In this document: positions 1 through 9,848 of the stretch, in pieces | Position numbering within the stretch: the first letter of the stretch is position 1 | How the letters are laid out: every line of letters begins with the position of its first letter | Source of the DNA: Rhodoplanes sp963840055 | GTDB lineage: Bacteria; Pseudomonadota; Alphaproteobacteria; Rhizobiales; Xanthobacteraceae | NCBI GenBank assembly: GCA_963840055.1 | Contig: CAWIXM010000022.1 | Location: forward strand, 62,001-126,000 | Length of the DNA: 64,000 nt | Direction: 5' to 3' | Made by a program: the position numbers and the translations under genes | Notes under the pieces: generated by a model | The model's input: the letters and a program-made list of their open reading frames with translations, nothing else | Databases searched by the model: none | What the model was told of the DNA's origin: nothing

Positions 1-2
1 TC

Positions 3-1058
3 GGCGTCGGCGGTCCCGACATGGCCGCGCACGGTCTTGTCAGCCTGTTTCCGATCGACGAACTCGCGATCATTGGCTTCGTCGCCATTCTCTCGCGCTT
101 GCCCTCGATCTTTCGCCATATCTGCGCTGCGGCCGACGCCGTGATCGCCGCGCAGCCGGATGTGCTCGTGATTATCGACAGCCCCGAATTCACCCATCGC
201 GTCGCGCGCCGCGTGCGCGCCGCTTCGCCCGACATTCCGATCATCGATTACGTGTCGCCATCGGTCTGGGCCTGGCGGCCGGGGCGGGCGCGGGCGATGC
301 GCGCCTATATCGACCATGTGCTCGCGCTGCTTCCCTTCGAGCCGGCCGCGCACGCCAAGCTCGGCGGGCCGCCCTGCGACTTCGTCGGCCACCCGCTGGC
401 GAGCGAGGTCGAACGCCTGCGCCCGAGCGCCCGCGAAGCGGAGCGGCGGGCCGCAAACCCGCCGCTGGTCCTGGTTCTGCCGGGCAGCCGCACGGGGGAG
501 ATCAGGCGCCATCTTTCGCTATTCGGTGAGGCGACGGCGCTGCTGACCCAGCGCTGCGGCCCGATCGAGGCCGTATTGCCGACCACTCCGCACCTCGAAG
601 AGCGCGTGCGCGCGGCCACCGCCGATTGGCCCATTCCCCCGCGCGTGGTGGTCGAAGCGGAGAACAAATGGGCGGCGTTCCGGCAAGCGCGCGCAGCGCT
701 TGCGGCGTCCGGGACAGTGACGCTCGAACTTGCATTGGCTGGCGTGCCGACGGTCGTCGCCTATCGCGTCCCGCTGATCGAAGAGGTGGTCGGGCGATTG
801 CTGATCAAGGTGCCGAGCATCGTGCTCGCCAATCTGGTGCTCGGAGAGAACGTCATGCCGGAATTGTTGCAGCGGCAGGTCGCGCCCGAGTCGCTCGTCG
901 CCGCACTTGCGCCGTTGCTCGCCGATACGCCGGAACGACGGCGCCAACTCGACGCGTTCGCGCGCCTTGATCAAGTGATGAAGATCGGCGCCGCAAACCC
1001 GAGCGAGGCCGCCGCCGAAATCGTGCTTGATCATGCTGGCAGACGCCGCCGCGGGTGA
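3..1058 (+). CDS. lpxB: Lipid-A-disaccharide synthase LpxB, 5' end outside window
   Basis: LpxB joins UDP-2,3-diacylglucosamine to lipid X to make the disaccharide core of lipid A, at the inner face of the cytoplasmic membrane. The frame is already open at the window edge (reads G-V-G-G-P-D-M before the first Met at 21), so the true start lies upstream. About 350 residues are visible of a family usually near 380-395. Family-typical stretches are the GVGG/GLVSLFP region, 'DYVSPSVWAWRPGRA', 'FVGHPL', 'LPGSRTGEI' and 'ASGTVTLELAL'. It converges on gltA with 24 bp between the two stops. In this order it normally ends the lpxD-fabZ-lpxA-lpxB run. Confidence 0.95.
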   Translation, partial: GVGGPDMAAHGLVSLFPIDELAIIGFVAILSRLPSIFRHICAAADAVIAAQPDVLVIIDSPEFTHRVARRVRAASPDIPIIDYVSPSVWAWRPGRARAMRAYIDHVLALLPFEPAAHAKLGGPPCDFVGHPLASEVERLRPSAREAERRAANPPLVLVLPGSRTGEIRRHLSLFGEATALLTQRCGPIEAVLPTTPHLEERVRAATADWPIPPRVVVEAENKWAAFRQARAALAASGTVTLELALAGVPTVVAYRVPLIEEVVGRLLIKVPSIVLANLVLGENVMPELLQRQVAPESLVAALAPLLADTPERRRQLDAFARLDQVMKIGAANPSEAAAEIVLDHAGRRRRG

Positions 1059-1082
1059 ACGCGGCGCGCTCCACCGGCTCGC

Positions 1083-2396
1083 TTACTTGCGTTTTCCGAG
1101 CGGCACGTAATCCCGGCGCGTCGCTCCGGTGTAGAGCTGGCGCGGGCGGCCGATCTTTTGGCTCGGATCCTCGATCATCTCCTTCCACTGGGCGATCCAG
1201 CCGACCGTGCGCGCGAGCGCGAACAACACGGTGAACATGGTGGTCGGGAAGCCCATCGCCTTGAGCGTGATGCCCGAGTAGAAGTCGATATTGGGATAGA
1301 GCTTCTTCTCGATGAAGTACTCATCGTGCAGCGCGATCCGCTCGAGCTCCCTCGCCACTTCGAAGAGGTCGTCCTTCACGCCGGTTTCGGCCAGCACCTT
1401 GTGGCAGGTCGTCTGCATGATCTTGGCGCGCGGATCGTAGCTCTTGTAGATACGATGGCCAAAGCCCATCAGGCGGAAGGGATCGTTCTTGTCCTTCGCG
1501 CGCCGAATGTATTCCGGGATGCGCTCGGGCCTGCCGATTTCGGTCAACATGTTCAGCGCCGCCTCGTTGGCGCCGCCATGCGCGGGTCCCCACAGGCAGG
1601 CGATGCCGGCTGCAATGCAGGCGAACGGATTGGCCGCTGACGACCCGGCGAGCCGGACCGTCGAAGTCGAGGCGTTCTGTTCGTGGTCCGCGTGCAGGAT
1701 GAAGATGCGATCCATCGCGCGTGCGAGCAGCGGGTTGACCTCATATTCCTCGCACGGCACCGCAAAGCACATGCGCAGGAAGTTCGACGCATAGTCGAGG
1801 TCGTTTTTCGGATAAATGAATGGCTGGCCGATCGTGTATTTGTAGGCCATCGCCGCCATGGTCGGCATTTTCGCGATCAGGCGGAAGGAGGCGACCATCC
1901 GCTGGTGCGGATCGGAGATGTCGGTCGAGTCGTGATAGAACGCCGACATCGCGCCGACGCAGCCGACCATGACCGCCATCGGATGCCCGTCCCGGCGGAA
2001 GCCCTGGTAGAACCGCGCCATCTGCTCGTGGATCATGGTGTGGCGGGTCACCGTGCGGTCGAATTCCGCCTTTTGCGCCGCGGTCGGCAGCTCGCCATAG
2101 AGCAGGAGATAGCAGGTCTCGAGGAAGTCGCCGTGCTCGGCGAGCTGTTCGATCGGATAGCCGCGATAGAGCAGGATGCCTTCGTCGCCGTCGATAAACG
2201 TGATCTTCAACTCGCAGCTTGCCGTCGAGGTGTAGCCGGGATCGTAGGTGAAGATGCCAACGTCGTCGTATAGCCTGCTGATGTCGATGACGTCAGGACC
2301 CGTCGTTCCTTCGTACATCGGCAGATCGTAGTTCTTGTTGCCGACGGTCAGGGTTCCGGTCTTCGCGCTCGCCTTCGCACCCGTCTTCGCGTCCAT
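1083..2396 (-). CDS. gltA: Citrate synthase (type II, hexameric)
   Basis: Condenses oxaloacetate and acetyl-CoA to citrate, the entry step of the TCA cycle, in the cytoplasm. It is 437 aa, full length for the bacterial type II family. Catalytic residues are visible: His273 in GPAHGGANE, His314 in MGFGHRIYKSYDPR and Asp371 in NIDFYSG. The ATG at 2396 gives a Lys/Ala-rich lead before the conserved core. It lies between convergent lpxB and gltX, which is upstream on the same strand with 153 bp between them. That spacer shows no other gene. Confidence 0.98.
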   Translation of the reverse strand: MDAKTGAKASAKTGTLTVGNKNYDLPMYEGTTGPDVIDISRLYDDVGIFTYDPGYTSTASCELKITFIDGDEGILLYRGYPIEQLAEHGDFLETCYLLLYGELPTAAQKAEFDRTVTRHTMIHEQMARFYQGFRRDGHPMAVMVGCVGAMSAFYHDSTDISDPHQRMVASFRLIAKMPTMAAMAYKYTIGQPFIYPKNDLDYASNFLRMCFAVPCEEYEVNPLLARAMDRIFILHADHEQNASTSTVRLAGSSAANPFACIAAGIACLWGPAHGGANEAALNMLTEIGRPERIPEYIRRAKDKNDPFRLMGFGHRIYKSYDPRAKIMQTTCHKVLAETGVKDDLFEVARELERIALHDEYFIEKKLYPNIDFYSGITLKAMGFPTTMFTVLFALARTVGWIAQWKEMIEDPSQKIGRPRQLYTGATRRDYVPLGKRK

Positions 2397-2549
2397 GGAA
2401 TCCTCGATTGGTAGTGGTCAAACGAGTCCGCCGCTGCTCGCCGGCTCTCTAAGGTGTCGATCGACGAGGTTTGCCGCCTCGCCTAGCGCATCTCCTCGCG
2501 GGTCACAAGACGGCGTTTGGTCTAGGTCGGCCCGCCCTGGACCGAGGCG

Positions 2550-4031
2550 TCACCGCTCCGATATGGTGTCGGCCGATGCCGGGCGGGAGGGGGCCTTCGT
2601 CGCACCGGTCTCGTCCGCCTGATCGGCGATCCGCGCGAGGCACTCGCTCTTTCCGAGCACCGCCAGCACGTCGAAAATGCCGGGCGAGGTCGTCCGGCCC
2701 GTGAGCGCCGCTCGAAGCGGTTGGGCGACGGCGCCGAGCTTCAAGGTGCGGCGTTCGGAAAAGCTCCTGATTGCCGCTTCCGTCGTCGCCGCCGTCCATG
2801 GATCGACCCCGCTCAACGCATGCCCGAGCTCGCGCAACATCAGCCGCGCCTCCGGGGTGAGCAGCGCCTGCGCCTTGTCTTCGAGCGAAAGCGGTCGCTC
2901 GGCATATAGATACCGCGCCTGATCGATTAATTCGATCAAGGTCTTGGCGCGCTCCTTCAGTCCCGGCATCGCCGCGATCAGCTTTTCCTTCAGTGCCGCA
3001 TCGAGCTTTGCCGCAAGCTCGGCTCCGTTCGCGATATGGGGAAGCAACCCTTCGATGGCGGCGAGCAATTCGCGGTCGCTCGCGGCGCGCAGATAATGGC
3101 TGTTAAGGCTCTCCAGCTTGGCGAAGTCGAAGCGGGCGGGAGAGCGGCCGATCTGCGGAAGATCGAAGGCGGCGATCATCTCCTCGGTGGAAAAGATTTC
3201 CTGGTCGCCATGGCTCCAGCCGAGCCGAACGAGGTAGTTCCGCACCGCCGCCGGTAAAAAGCCCATTGCCCGGTAGGCGTCGACGCCGAGCGCGCCGTGC
3301 CGCTTGGATAGTTTCGAGCCGTCGGGTCCGTGGATCAGCGGGATATGCGCCATGACCGGCGTCTCCCAGCCGAGCGCGTCATAGATCTGCTTTTGCCGCG
3401 CCGCGTTGGTGAGGTGATCATCGCCGCGGATGATGTGAGTGACGCCCATGTCGTGATCATCGACCACGACGGCAAGCATATAGGTCGGTGTGCCGTCGGA
3501 GCGCAGGAGCACGAGGTCATCGAGGTGCTCGTTCTGCCAGGCGACACGGCCCTGGACCTGATCATCGATCACGGTCTCGCCCGTCAACGGGGCCTTGAGG
3601 CGAACGACCGGGGCGACGCCCTCGGGGGCCTCGGACCGGGCGCGATCACGCCAGCCGCCGTCATAAAGCCGCGTCCGGCCCTCCTGGCGTGCCTTCTCGC
3701 GCATCTCGTCGAGTTCGGCTTGGGAGGCGTAGCAGAGATAGGCGCCGCCGGAGGCGAGTAGCCCCTCGGCGACTTCCCGGTGCCGCGCCGCGCGCGAAAA
3801 CTGGTAGATGGCGTCATCGTCCCAGTCGATTCCGAGCCAGCTCAGTCCGTCGAGGATCGCGTCGATCGCCGCCTGCGTCGAGCGCTCGCGGTCGGTGTCC
3901 TCGATCCGCAATAGCATCTTGCCGCCCCTTCCGCGGGCGTACAGCCAGTTGAACAGCGCGGTCCGCGCCCCGCCGATATGCAGGAATCCGGTCGGCGAGG
4001 GAGCGAAGCGAGCGATGACGGTCTTGGTCAT
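2550..4031 (-). CDS. gltX: Glutamyl-tRNA synthetase
   Basis: Class I aminoacyl-tRNA synthetase that charges tRNA-Glu with glutamate. It is 493 aa, normal for the family. It has the HIGH-type motif at residues 18-21 (HIGG in PSPTGFLHIGGARTA) and the KMSKS-type motif KLSKR at 240-244, followed by the anticodon-binding helical half. The ATG at 4031 gives MTKTVIARFAPSPTG, the usual beginning. glnS starts divergently 225 bp away, so both Glu- and Gln-specific enzymes sit side by side. Whether this GluRS is discriminating cannot be told from sequence by eye. Confidence 0.96.
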   Translation of the reverse strand: MTKTVIARFAPSPTGFLHIGGARTALFNWLYARGRGGKMLLRIEDTDRERSTQAAIDAILDGLSWLGIDWDDDAIYQFSRAARHREVAEGLLASGGAYLCYASQAELDEMREKARQEGRTRLYDGGWRDRARSEAPEGVAPVVRLKAPLTGETVIDDQVQGRVAWQNEHLDDLVLLRSDGTPTYMLAVVVDDHDMGVTHIIRGDDHLTNAARQKQIYDALGWETPVMAHIPLIHGPDGSKLSKRHGALGVDAYRAMGFLPAAVRNYLVRLGWSHGDQEIFSTEEMIAAFDLPQIGRSPARFDFAKLESLNSHYLRAASDRELLAAIEGLLPHIANGAELAAKLDAALKEKLIAAMPGLKERAKTLIELIDQARYLYAERPLSLEDKAQALLTPEARLMLRELGHALSGVDPWTAATTEAAIRSFSERRTLKLGAVAQPLRAALTGRTTSPGIFDVLAVLGKSECLARIADQADETGATKAPSRPASADTISER

Positions 4032-4256
4032 GGCGCCTTGATGGAGAGCCCGAGGGCGGCGGACGCTCCTCGTAGCACAGGTAGGATCGAGAGCAATTGG
4101 GCGGCGTCCCCGCGCGGTTCAACAGCCGATCATGTGGGGAGGCGATACGGCGCTGTTAGGGGGGCGGATTGCCGCTTGGCGCATTGTCGTGAATTTGGCA
4201 CAAACCCTCACCCGGGGCACGTACGCCGCGGTAAAGAACCAGCCGGACCACGAAGC

Positions 4257-5936
<1,680 letters not shown>

Positions 5937-5952
5937 CACACACGTTAGCGCT

Positions 5953-6369
5953 TCACATCGAAGAGTGAGGGCGCTGAATAAGAGCGATGACTGGCGCCAC
6001 TACCGAAATCTCTCCCTTCTCATGGATCACCCTAGCCTCGATGGGTCCAGGGCGCAGCGTCGGGGTAGGGAAGAGAAGAGGGTATTTTAGGTTCCATCGT
6101 ATTTTATCGGACGACGTTGGCCTGAAATTCTCAAGAGGCAGTGGCAGCCGTCTGGTATCTCCACCTGGAAGCGTTACACTCAATTCTAAGCTCTCAAATG
6201 GCTCATCAGGTGGTGTCTCGATCTCGAATAAAAAGACCAGTTGGTTAGCAACAGACGGGTCCGCAACTATCGCGATATCAGCAGTGTAGACTCCAAACAG
6301 ATTGAATTTTCCGTTTAGAGAGTATGTGAAGTCGTCTGCCACAAATACGGATGCTTGTCGTGTAGTCAT
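5953..6369 (-). CDS. Hypothetical protein, 138 aa, last gene of the cargo cassette
   Basis: Unknown function. 138 aa with no signal peptide or membrane segment. The pattern is alternating hydrophobic strands: an N-terminal 'VFVADDFTYSLNGKFNLFGVY' type opening, then 'QLVFLFEIETPP', 'LELSVTLPGG' and 'GPIEARVIHEKGE'. This gives the look of a compact beta-sandwich and reminds me of small DUF6941-type proteins; that resemblance is from memory only. Its ATG overlaps the TGA of the XRE gene by 4 bp (ATGA), so the two were translationally coupled. Because the upstream XRE gene now carries an insertion sequence, expression of this gene may be cut off or changed. Confidence 0.7.
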   Translation of the reverse strand: MTTRQASVFVADDFTYSLNGKFNLFGVYTADIAIVADPSVANQLVFLFEIETPPDEPFESLELSVTLPGGDTRRLPLPLENFRPTSSDKIRWNLKYPLLFPTPTLRPGPIEARVIHEKGEISVVAPVIALIQRPHSSM

Positions 6370-6693
6370 GCGGCAATCTGAGTTGGATAAGTCTGTGATT
6401 TAAGTGCATCGATCAAACCGGGTTTTGCCTCAGTCTGAATCTGCTGAAAGCCCGATCGCATCGCTGTCGAAGGGACCTGCACCTTTGGCTGATTAGCGCT
6501 GGCTGCCCGCGCAGCTAGGGGGTGCTCAACCGAAAGTCCAAGTTCACCCCCTCCTATTGCAAATAGCAAATCGCTGACGCTATCGAGCGTGAGATTGCCG
6601 GGGCCGCTCAGTAGACGAGATAATTGCGCGGGCTCTTTGTCTAGGCGGCGCCCGAGATCAGCCTGAGATAGACCGCTCTTCTTGAATTCCCTA

Positions 6694-8006
6694 CACTACT
6701 GTCCGGTTAATAGTCGAACAGATTCAGCTGGTTGCTGAGTTCGCCGTCTTCGAAAGTGGTTGTGCTTTCGGAAAATGCCTGGGACATCGGCATTTTCTCG
6801 AAGAGGGTGACCGAGAAAACCTGGAGCAAAGTGTAGAGAGAGGCCTCCAAGCCGAGGCGCTTCTTGACGATGGCAACCAGGACGTAGACGGAAACCGCGA
6901 TCCATATTTGCGTCCTCACCGCGTTGTCCGACGTGCCGTAAAACTGCTTGATCCGAAGATGCTGCTTTATCCATTTGAAGAACAGTTCGACCTGCCAGCG
7001 GCTCTTGTATAGGTCGCAGATCAATGCCGCCGGCAGGGTAAAATGGTTGGTAAGAAACACCAGCCTTTTTCCCGATGCGGCATCCTTGAATTGGACGCGG
7101 CGCAGATGAACGGGATAGTCCTTGCTGGTAGAATAGCCATCCAATGCGATAGTCTGGTCGGCAATGATACCGGTCGCCCGATCTGTCGGCGCCGAGTAGA
7201 CGCGGTGCGCATCCAGGTTCGACTTGGCACGGGTGACGAAGAAGGCGCCAGCCTGCTGCAAGACGTAAAGGCGCGCGAAGTCGATGTAGCCGCGATCCAT
7301 GACGTAGATGGCGCCTGCTTCGGGGATCAGCAAATCGAGAGCGTGAACGTCGTGCAGCTTGCCGTTCGAGATGTGAACGAAGCTCGGGATGTTGCCGCGC
7401 AGATCGAGCAACGTGTGCATCTTCACCGCCGCCTTGGTGGAGCGAAAGTGCGCCCATGGAAATAGCGACAGGCACAGATCGATGGTCGTGGAATCCAGAG
7501 CATAGACCGTGTTGGCCAGCTCCATGCCCAGGCTTTCGCTGGCATAGAGCTTCCTCGCATGGGCAATCAGACGGTGAGCGAACTCCGCGTAAATGCGCCA
7601 GTCGCGCGTCTCGTTCGCGTCGGCCAGAGTTGATCGTCGGACCGGCTCGCGAAAACCAATGTGATAGAGTTTCGACGCGCGCGCCGATAGGCAGACCTCG
7701 ATATCGCGCAGGCTCTCTCGATAGGTCAGTTGCGCAAACGCCATCGCGCGGTATTGCTCGGCACAACACAGCGTTCGCACCCGGGCGTCGCCACCGTAGC
7801 GGGTAACAATCCGCGCAAAAGTGCTCCAAGGCAGAAAATCCATCAGCTGGGCGAAAAGCGTCTTGCCGATGTTCACGGGCGACTCCTCGGAAAAACTCCG
7901 AATAGCGCCCGACCAAGTTCAAATCGACACCACCCATTTTCGGTGGCAAGCTCCTGCCAGATCAGCTCTTTCCAGAACGCTCCTCACCGTCAACCGGACA
8001 CCAGTG
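6694..8006 (-). mobile_element. IS4-family insertion sequence, 1313 bp, complete
   Basis: The ends are read directly. The left end begins CACTACTGTCCGGTT at 6694, and the right end (reverse complement from 8006) begins CACTGGTGTCCGGTT, an imperfect inverted repeat with 13 of the first 15 bases matching. The flanking 9-bp direct repeat AATTCCCTA at 6685-6693 and 8007-8015 is the target-site duplication. One transposase gene fills the element. Intact ends and an identical duplication suggest a fairly recent insertion. The target is the helix-turn-helix regulator of the neighbouring cassette. Confidence 0.93.
6707..7876 (-). CDS. IS4-family DDE transposase
   Basis: 389 aa from a GTG start at 7876, preceded by an AGGAG about 5 bases upstream; this start gives the usual MNIGKTLFAQ opening. 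The catalytic triad is visible: Asp128 in ALDSTTIDL, Asp194 in YVMDRGYIDF and Glu297 in the IS4 signature Y290-R293-E297-K304 (YKSRWQVELFFKWIK). The N-terminal 70 residues match the DUF4372-like domain found ahead of the DDE domain in this subgroup. The frame is undamaged, so the enzyme is probably active. The stop lies 11 bp inside the element's end. Confidence 0.95.
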   Translation of the reverse strand: MNIGKTLFAQLMDFLPWSTFARIVTRYGGDARVRTLCCAEQYRAMAFAQLTYRESLRDIEVCLSARASKLYHIGFREPVRRSTLADANETRDWRIYAEFAHRLIAHARKLYASESLGMELANTVYALDSTTIDLCLSLFPWAHFRSTKAAVKMHTLLDLRGNIPSFVHISNGKLHDVHALDLLIPEAGAIYVMDRGYIDFARLYVLQQAGAFFVTRAKSNLDAHRVYSAPTDRATGIIADQTIALDGYSTSKDYPVHLRRVQFKDAASGKRLVFLTNHFTLPAALICDLYKSRWQVELFFKWIKQHLRIKQFYGTSDNAVRTQIWIAVSVYVLVAIVKKRLGLEASLYTLLQVFSVTLFEKMPMSQAFSESTTTFEDGELSNQLNLFDY

Positions 8007-8099
8007 AATTCCCTAATAAGTAGGCTGTGGACGCGTTGCTTAAGCCGCGCTCTAAAATATGAGAGCGTCCAAGACGGGATTTTGTCCGCACCATGAGGT

Positions 8100-8498
8100 T
8101 CAGACAGCGTAGTAGTTAGTGAGGTACTCATCTAACGATGCTCCTTTTAAGGGCGTCATATTTCCGAACCGGAGCTTCCACTCTTCGGCGCAACGTAAGA
8201 TTTCAGCGTCCCATGCGCTGGGCTCATCGAGATTCTCTCGATAATCCCAGGTTAACGCGACAAAAGTGTCTAACTCTAGGAACGAGCCAAACACACGAAT
8301 CCCAGGTATCGGCGCGACACTTCGGATGTCCCATATTTCGAGCTCGGGCGGATCGACACGCGCGAGCATTGCATCACTTGGTTTTGAATGAGGGTCTTTA
8401 GCCACGCTAAATTCGCCTCCTTCTAGGAAGGAATCCAACGTCTGACGCAATTCCGAAAGTCTTTGGCCGTCGCGATCCTCAGCAAAAGGAGGTGTCAT
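8100..8498 (-). CDS. Hypothetical protein, ~132 aa, possible toxin partner of the XRE gene
   Basis: Unknown function. I use the ATG at 8498 (132 aa); an upstream ATG at 8546 would give 148 aa but overlaps the previous gene far more. Acidic, Trp-rich, no signal or membrane segment. A central 'EIWDIRSVAPIPGIRVFGSF...DTFVALTW' run of strands and a C-terminal 'LDEYLTNYY' recall small RelE/HigB-like toxins in general layout, but I see no diagnostic motif. It overlaps the 64-aa gene by 20 bp and the XRE gene by 32 bp. A toxin-like gene directly ahead of an XRE regulator is the HigBA arrangement; that function is only a hypothesis. Confidence 0.65.
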   Translation of the reverse strand: MTPPFAEDRDGQRLSELRQTLDSFLEGGEFSVAKDPHSKPSDAMLARVDPPELEIWDIRSVAPIPGIRVFGSFLELDTFVALTWDYRENLDEPSAWDAEILRCAEEWKLRFGNMTPLKGASLDEYLTNYYAV

Positions 8499-8673
8499 CC
8501 GGTCCGAATGCCGAATTTTGCGAAGATATATCGTCGATAACCACAAGACGTTGCGAGGCCGCCGCCAGCGCCGCTTGGTCTTCCGAATTTAATTTAGCCC
8601 CCGGCCGGATCGTCGCACTGATCAGGTCCAGGACTTGATCTTCGGAAAGAGTTTCTTTAAGTTGGTAGTGCAT
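8479..8673 (-). CDS. Small hypothetical protein, 64 aa
   Basis: Unknown function. The start is the ATG at 8673, chosen over longer alternatives because AGGAAA lies about 7 bases upstream and the sequence then looks protein-like (MHYQLKETLSEDQVLDLISA). Acidic, probably helical, one Cys at the last residue. It opens the overlapping cassette: its stop lies 20 bp inside the next gene. Whether it is a regulator, an antitoxin-like partner or a structural piece cannot be told. Confidence 0.6.
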   Translation of the reverse strand: MHYQLKETLSEDQVLDLISATIRPGAKLNSEDQAALAAASQRLVVIDDISSQNSAFGPDDTSFC

Positions 8674-8761
8674 TTTAAGTTTCCTTTCTGCCCGGTATCC
8701 GTTCGCCCGGACCGGGCATTTTCTTTGCCGGTGGGTTTGCATACAGGCCGGCATTCCAAAC

Positions 8762-8983
8762 CTAAGCAGCCCGTGGCGCTTCGCGCTCGGCGAGCCGTGC
8801 CGCGACCCAAGCCTCAACCTCGTGTCTTGACCAACGGGAGGCAGAGCCGAGTTTTGCAGGGCGGGGAAATCCGCCCTTTGCAGCTAGCGCGTATATCTGG
8901 CTGCGTTTCAGCCCCGACAGGCTCGTGACTTCTTCAAGCCGGATAAGCTGATCTGAAAGACGGGGAATGTTTTGGGCAGACAT
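8762..8983 (-). CDS. AlpA-family excisionase/transcriptional regulator
   Basis: 73 aa. A winged-helix MerR-like fold of the phage AlpA type: 'LIRLEEVTSLSGLKRSQIYALAAKGGFPRPAKLGSASRWSRHEVEAWVAARLAERE' covers the whole protein, with the typical G-FP-P-KLG-S-RW-EVE-W pattern. AlpA proteins activate or direct excision of P4-like satellites and small integrative elements. It sits between the 253-aa gene (102 bp upstream) and the cargo cassette, the usual place for such a regulator. It probably controls the integrase and/or excision. Confidence 0.88.
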   Translation of the reverse strand: MSAQNIPRLSDQLIRLEEVTSLSGLKRSQIYALAAKGGFPRPAKLGSASRWSRHEVEAWVAARLAEREAPRAA

Positions 8984-9084
8984 GTTGACTCCGCTCGGAT
9001 TTGTTAAAGTCCATGCGGAGATACGCGTTTTAAGCTGGGGAAAAAAGGTTACGGAAATCCGGATTTCCGTATCCCTTTTTGGAG

Positions 9085-9846
9085 CTATCGCACCGACACT
9101 GCCTGATCGATCAAATCGCGCAGACCGTCCTGTAGGTCTGCGTGCGCCCGAGCTGCATCAGGATCGCTCAAGGTATGGGCACGACCTTCGCGTTCGGCTG
9201 CTGCTTTCGCTTTTCCCGCAGCTCGAACCGCACGGCAGCGCTCCCCTGGAACATCACGCCTCAGTTTTTTCCAGGTGCCCTGAGTGATGTCGCCAGAAGT
9301 CGCTTTGTCACACGCATCGGCTATCGATTGTTCTCTCTCGCCGGCGTCGAAGTAAACCGCGAGCACAAGCCTTTTTTGCGCCGCTCTCTTTATGTCGCCT
9401 CGGTCTCGTTCGCCTCGGCCGCGGACCGGCTCCGTAAGCGTGAGCGCGCTAGCATTGTCCGTCACTTCAGCAATCAAGTCCCGCACAATGGGCTCTGCGG
9501 GAAAACTCCCAAGAGCGGGCTTCAAATCCAACAGAAGCCTTGCGAGAGCTTTTCGGATGCCCGACGTGTTGTCGCGCCACGTCCCGGTGATCGTCGGCTC
9601 ATCCTTGTAAGGCTCAGGCAGAGAGGTGTCGCGTTCACGTTCGAGGACGCGGCCGATTGCCGGTCCGGCCACGTCGGCCAACAGTCGTAACGCGAAATCA
9701 TAAAGCTCCTTGTCGGCTTGTTCTCGCTGTTCGTCCGTCGCGGCATCTTCTGACGCATCGTACAGCCGAATAATTTCGTCGGCCGCCAGCCGAATTGCTT
9801 CATGAATGCCTTGGCGGCTTAGAGTGCCGTCTGGATTGTGGGTCAC
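9085..9846 (-). CDS. Hypothetical protein of the integrative element, 253 aa
   Basis: Unknown function. The GTG at 9846 starts two bases after the integrase stop, so the two are almost certainly co-transcribed and coupled. 253 aa, highly charged and alpha-helical in appearance (many Ala, Arg, Glu and Asp), no signal peptide or membrane segment. A Gly-Arg-rich linker sits near the middle (EPVRGRGERDRGD), and the C-terminal third is basic-helical. No enzyme motif is seen. Position suggests an accessory role in the element (excision, maintenance or replication control), which is inference from place only. Confidence 0.7.
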   Translation of the reverse strand: MTHNPDGTLSRQGIHEAIRLAADEIIRLYDASEDAATDEQREQADKELYDFALRLLADVAGPAIGRVLERERDTSLPEPYKDEPTITGTWRDNTSGIRKALARLLLDLKPALGSFPAEPIVRDLIAEVTDNASALTLTEPVRGRGERDRGDIKRAAQKRLVLAVYFDAGEREQSIADACDKATSGDITQGTWKKLRRDVPGERCRAVRAAGKAKAAAEREGRAHTLSDPDAARAHADLQDGLRDLIDQAVSVR

Positions 9847-9848
9847 GA

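Larger units (their letters stand above)
6366..8131 (-). pseudogene. XRE-family HTH regulator split by an IS4-family element
   Basis: The two halves lie either side of the IS. The N-terminal half (start ATG 8131) reads to ...VHSLLIREF at the target site. The C-terminal half resumes as KKSGLSQADLGRRLDKEPAQ and carries a classic Cro/C1-type helix-turn-helix (LSQADLGRRL...QLSRLLSG) before a Gln/Ala-rich tail ending at 6366. Removing the IS and one copy of the 9-bp duplication joins them exactly in frame into a protein of about 147 aa. The ancestral gene began 32 bp inside the end of the 148-aa gene and ended with an ATGA overlap on the 138-aa gene. As it stands the DNA-binding domain is separated from its start, so the gene is presumably inactive. 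Confidence 0.85.

Noticed and set aside
4032..4256. Possible remnant of the comEC 5' end between gltX and glnS
   Set aside because: I read the frames by eye and found nothing resembling the ComEC N-terminus.
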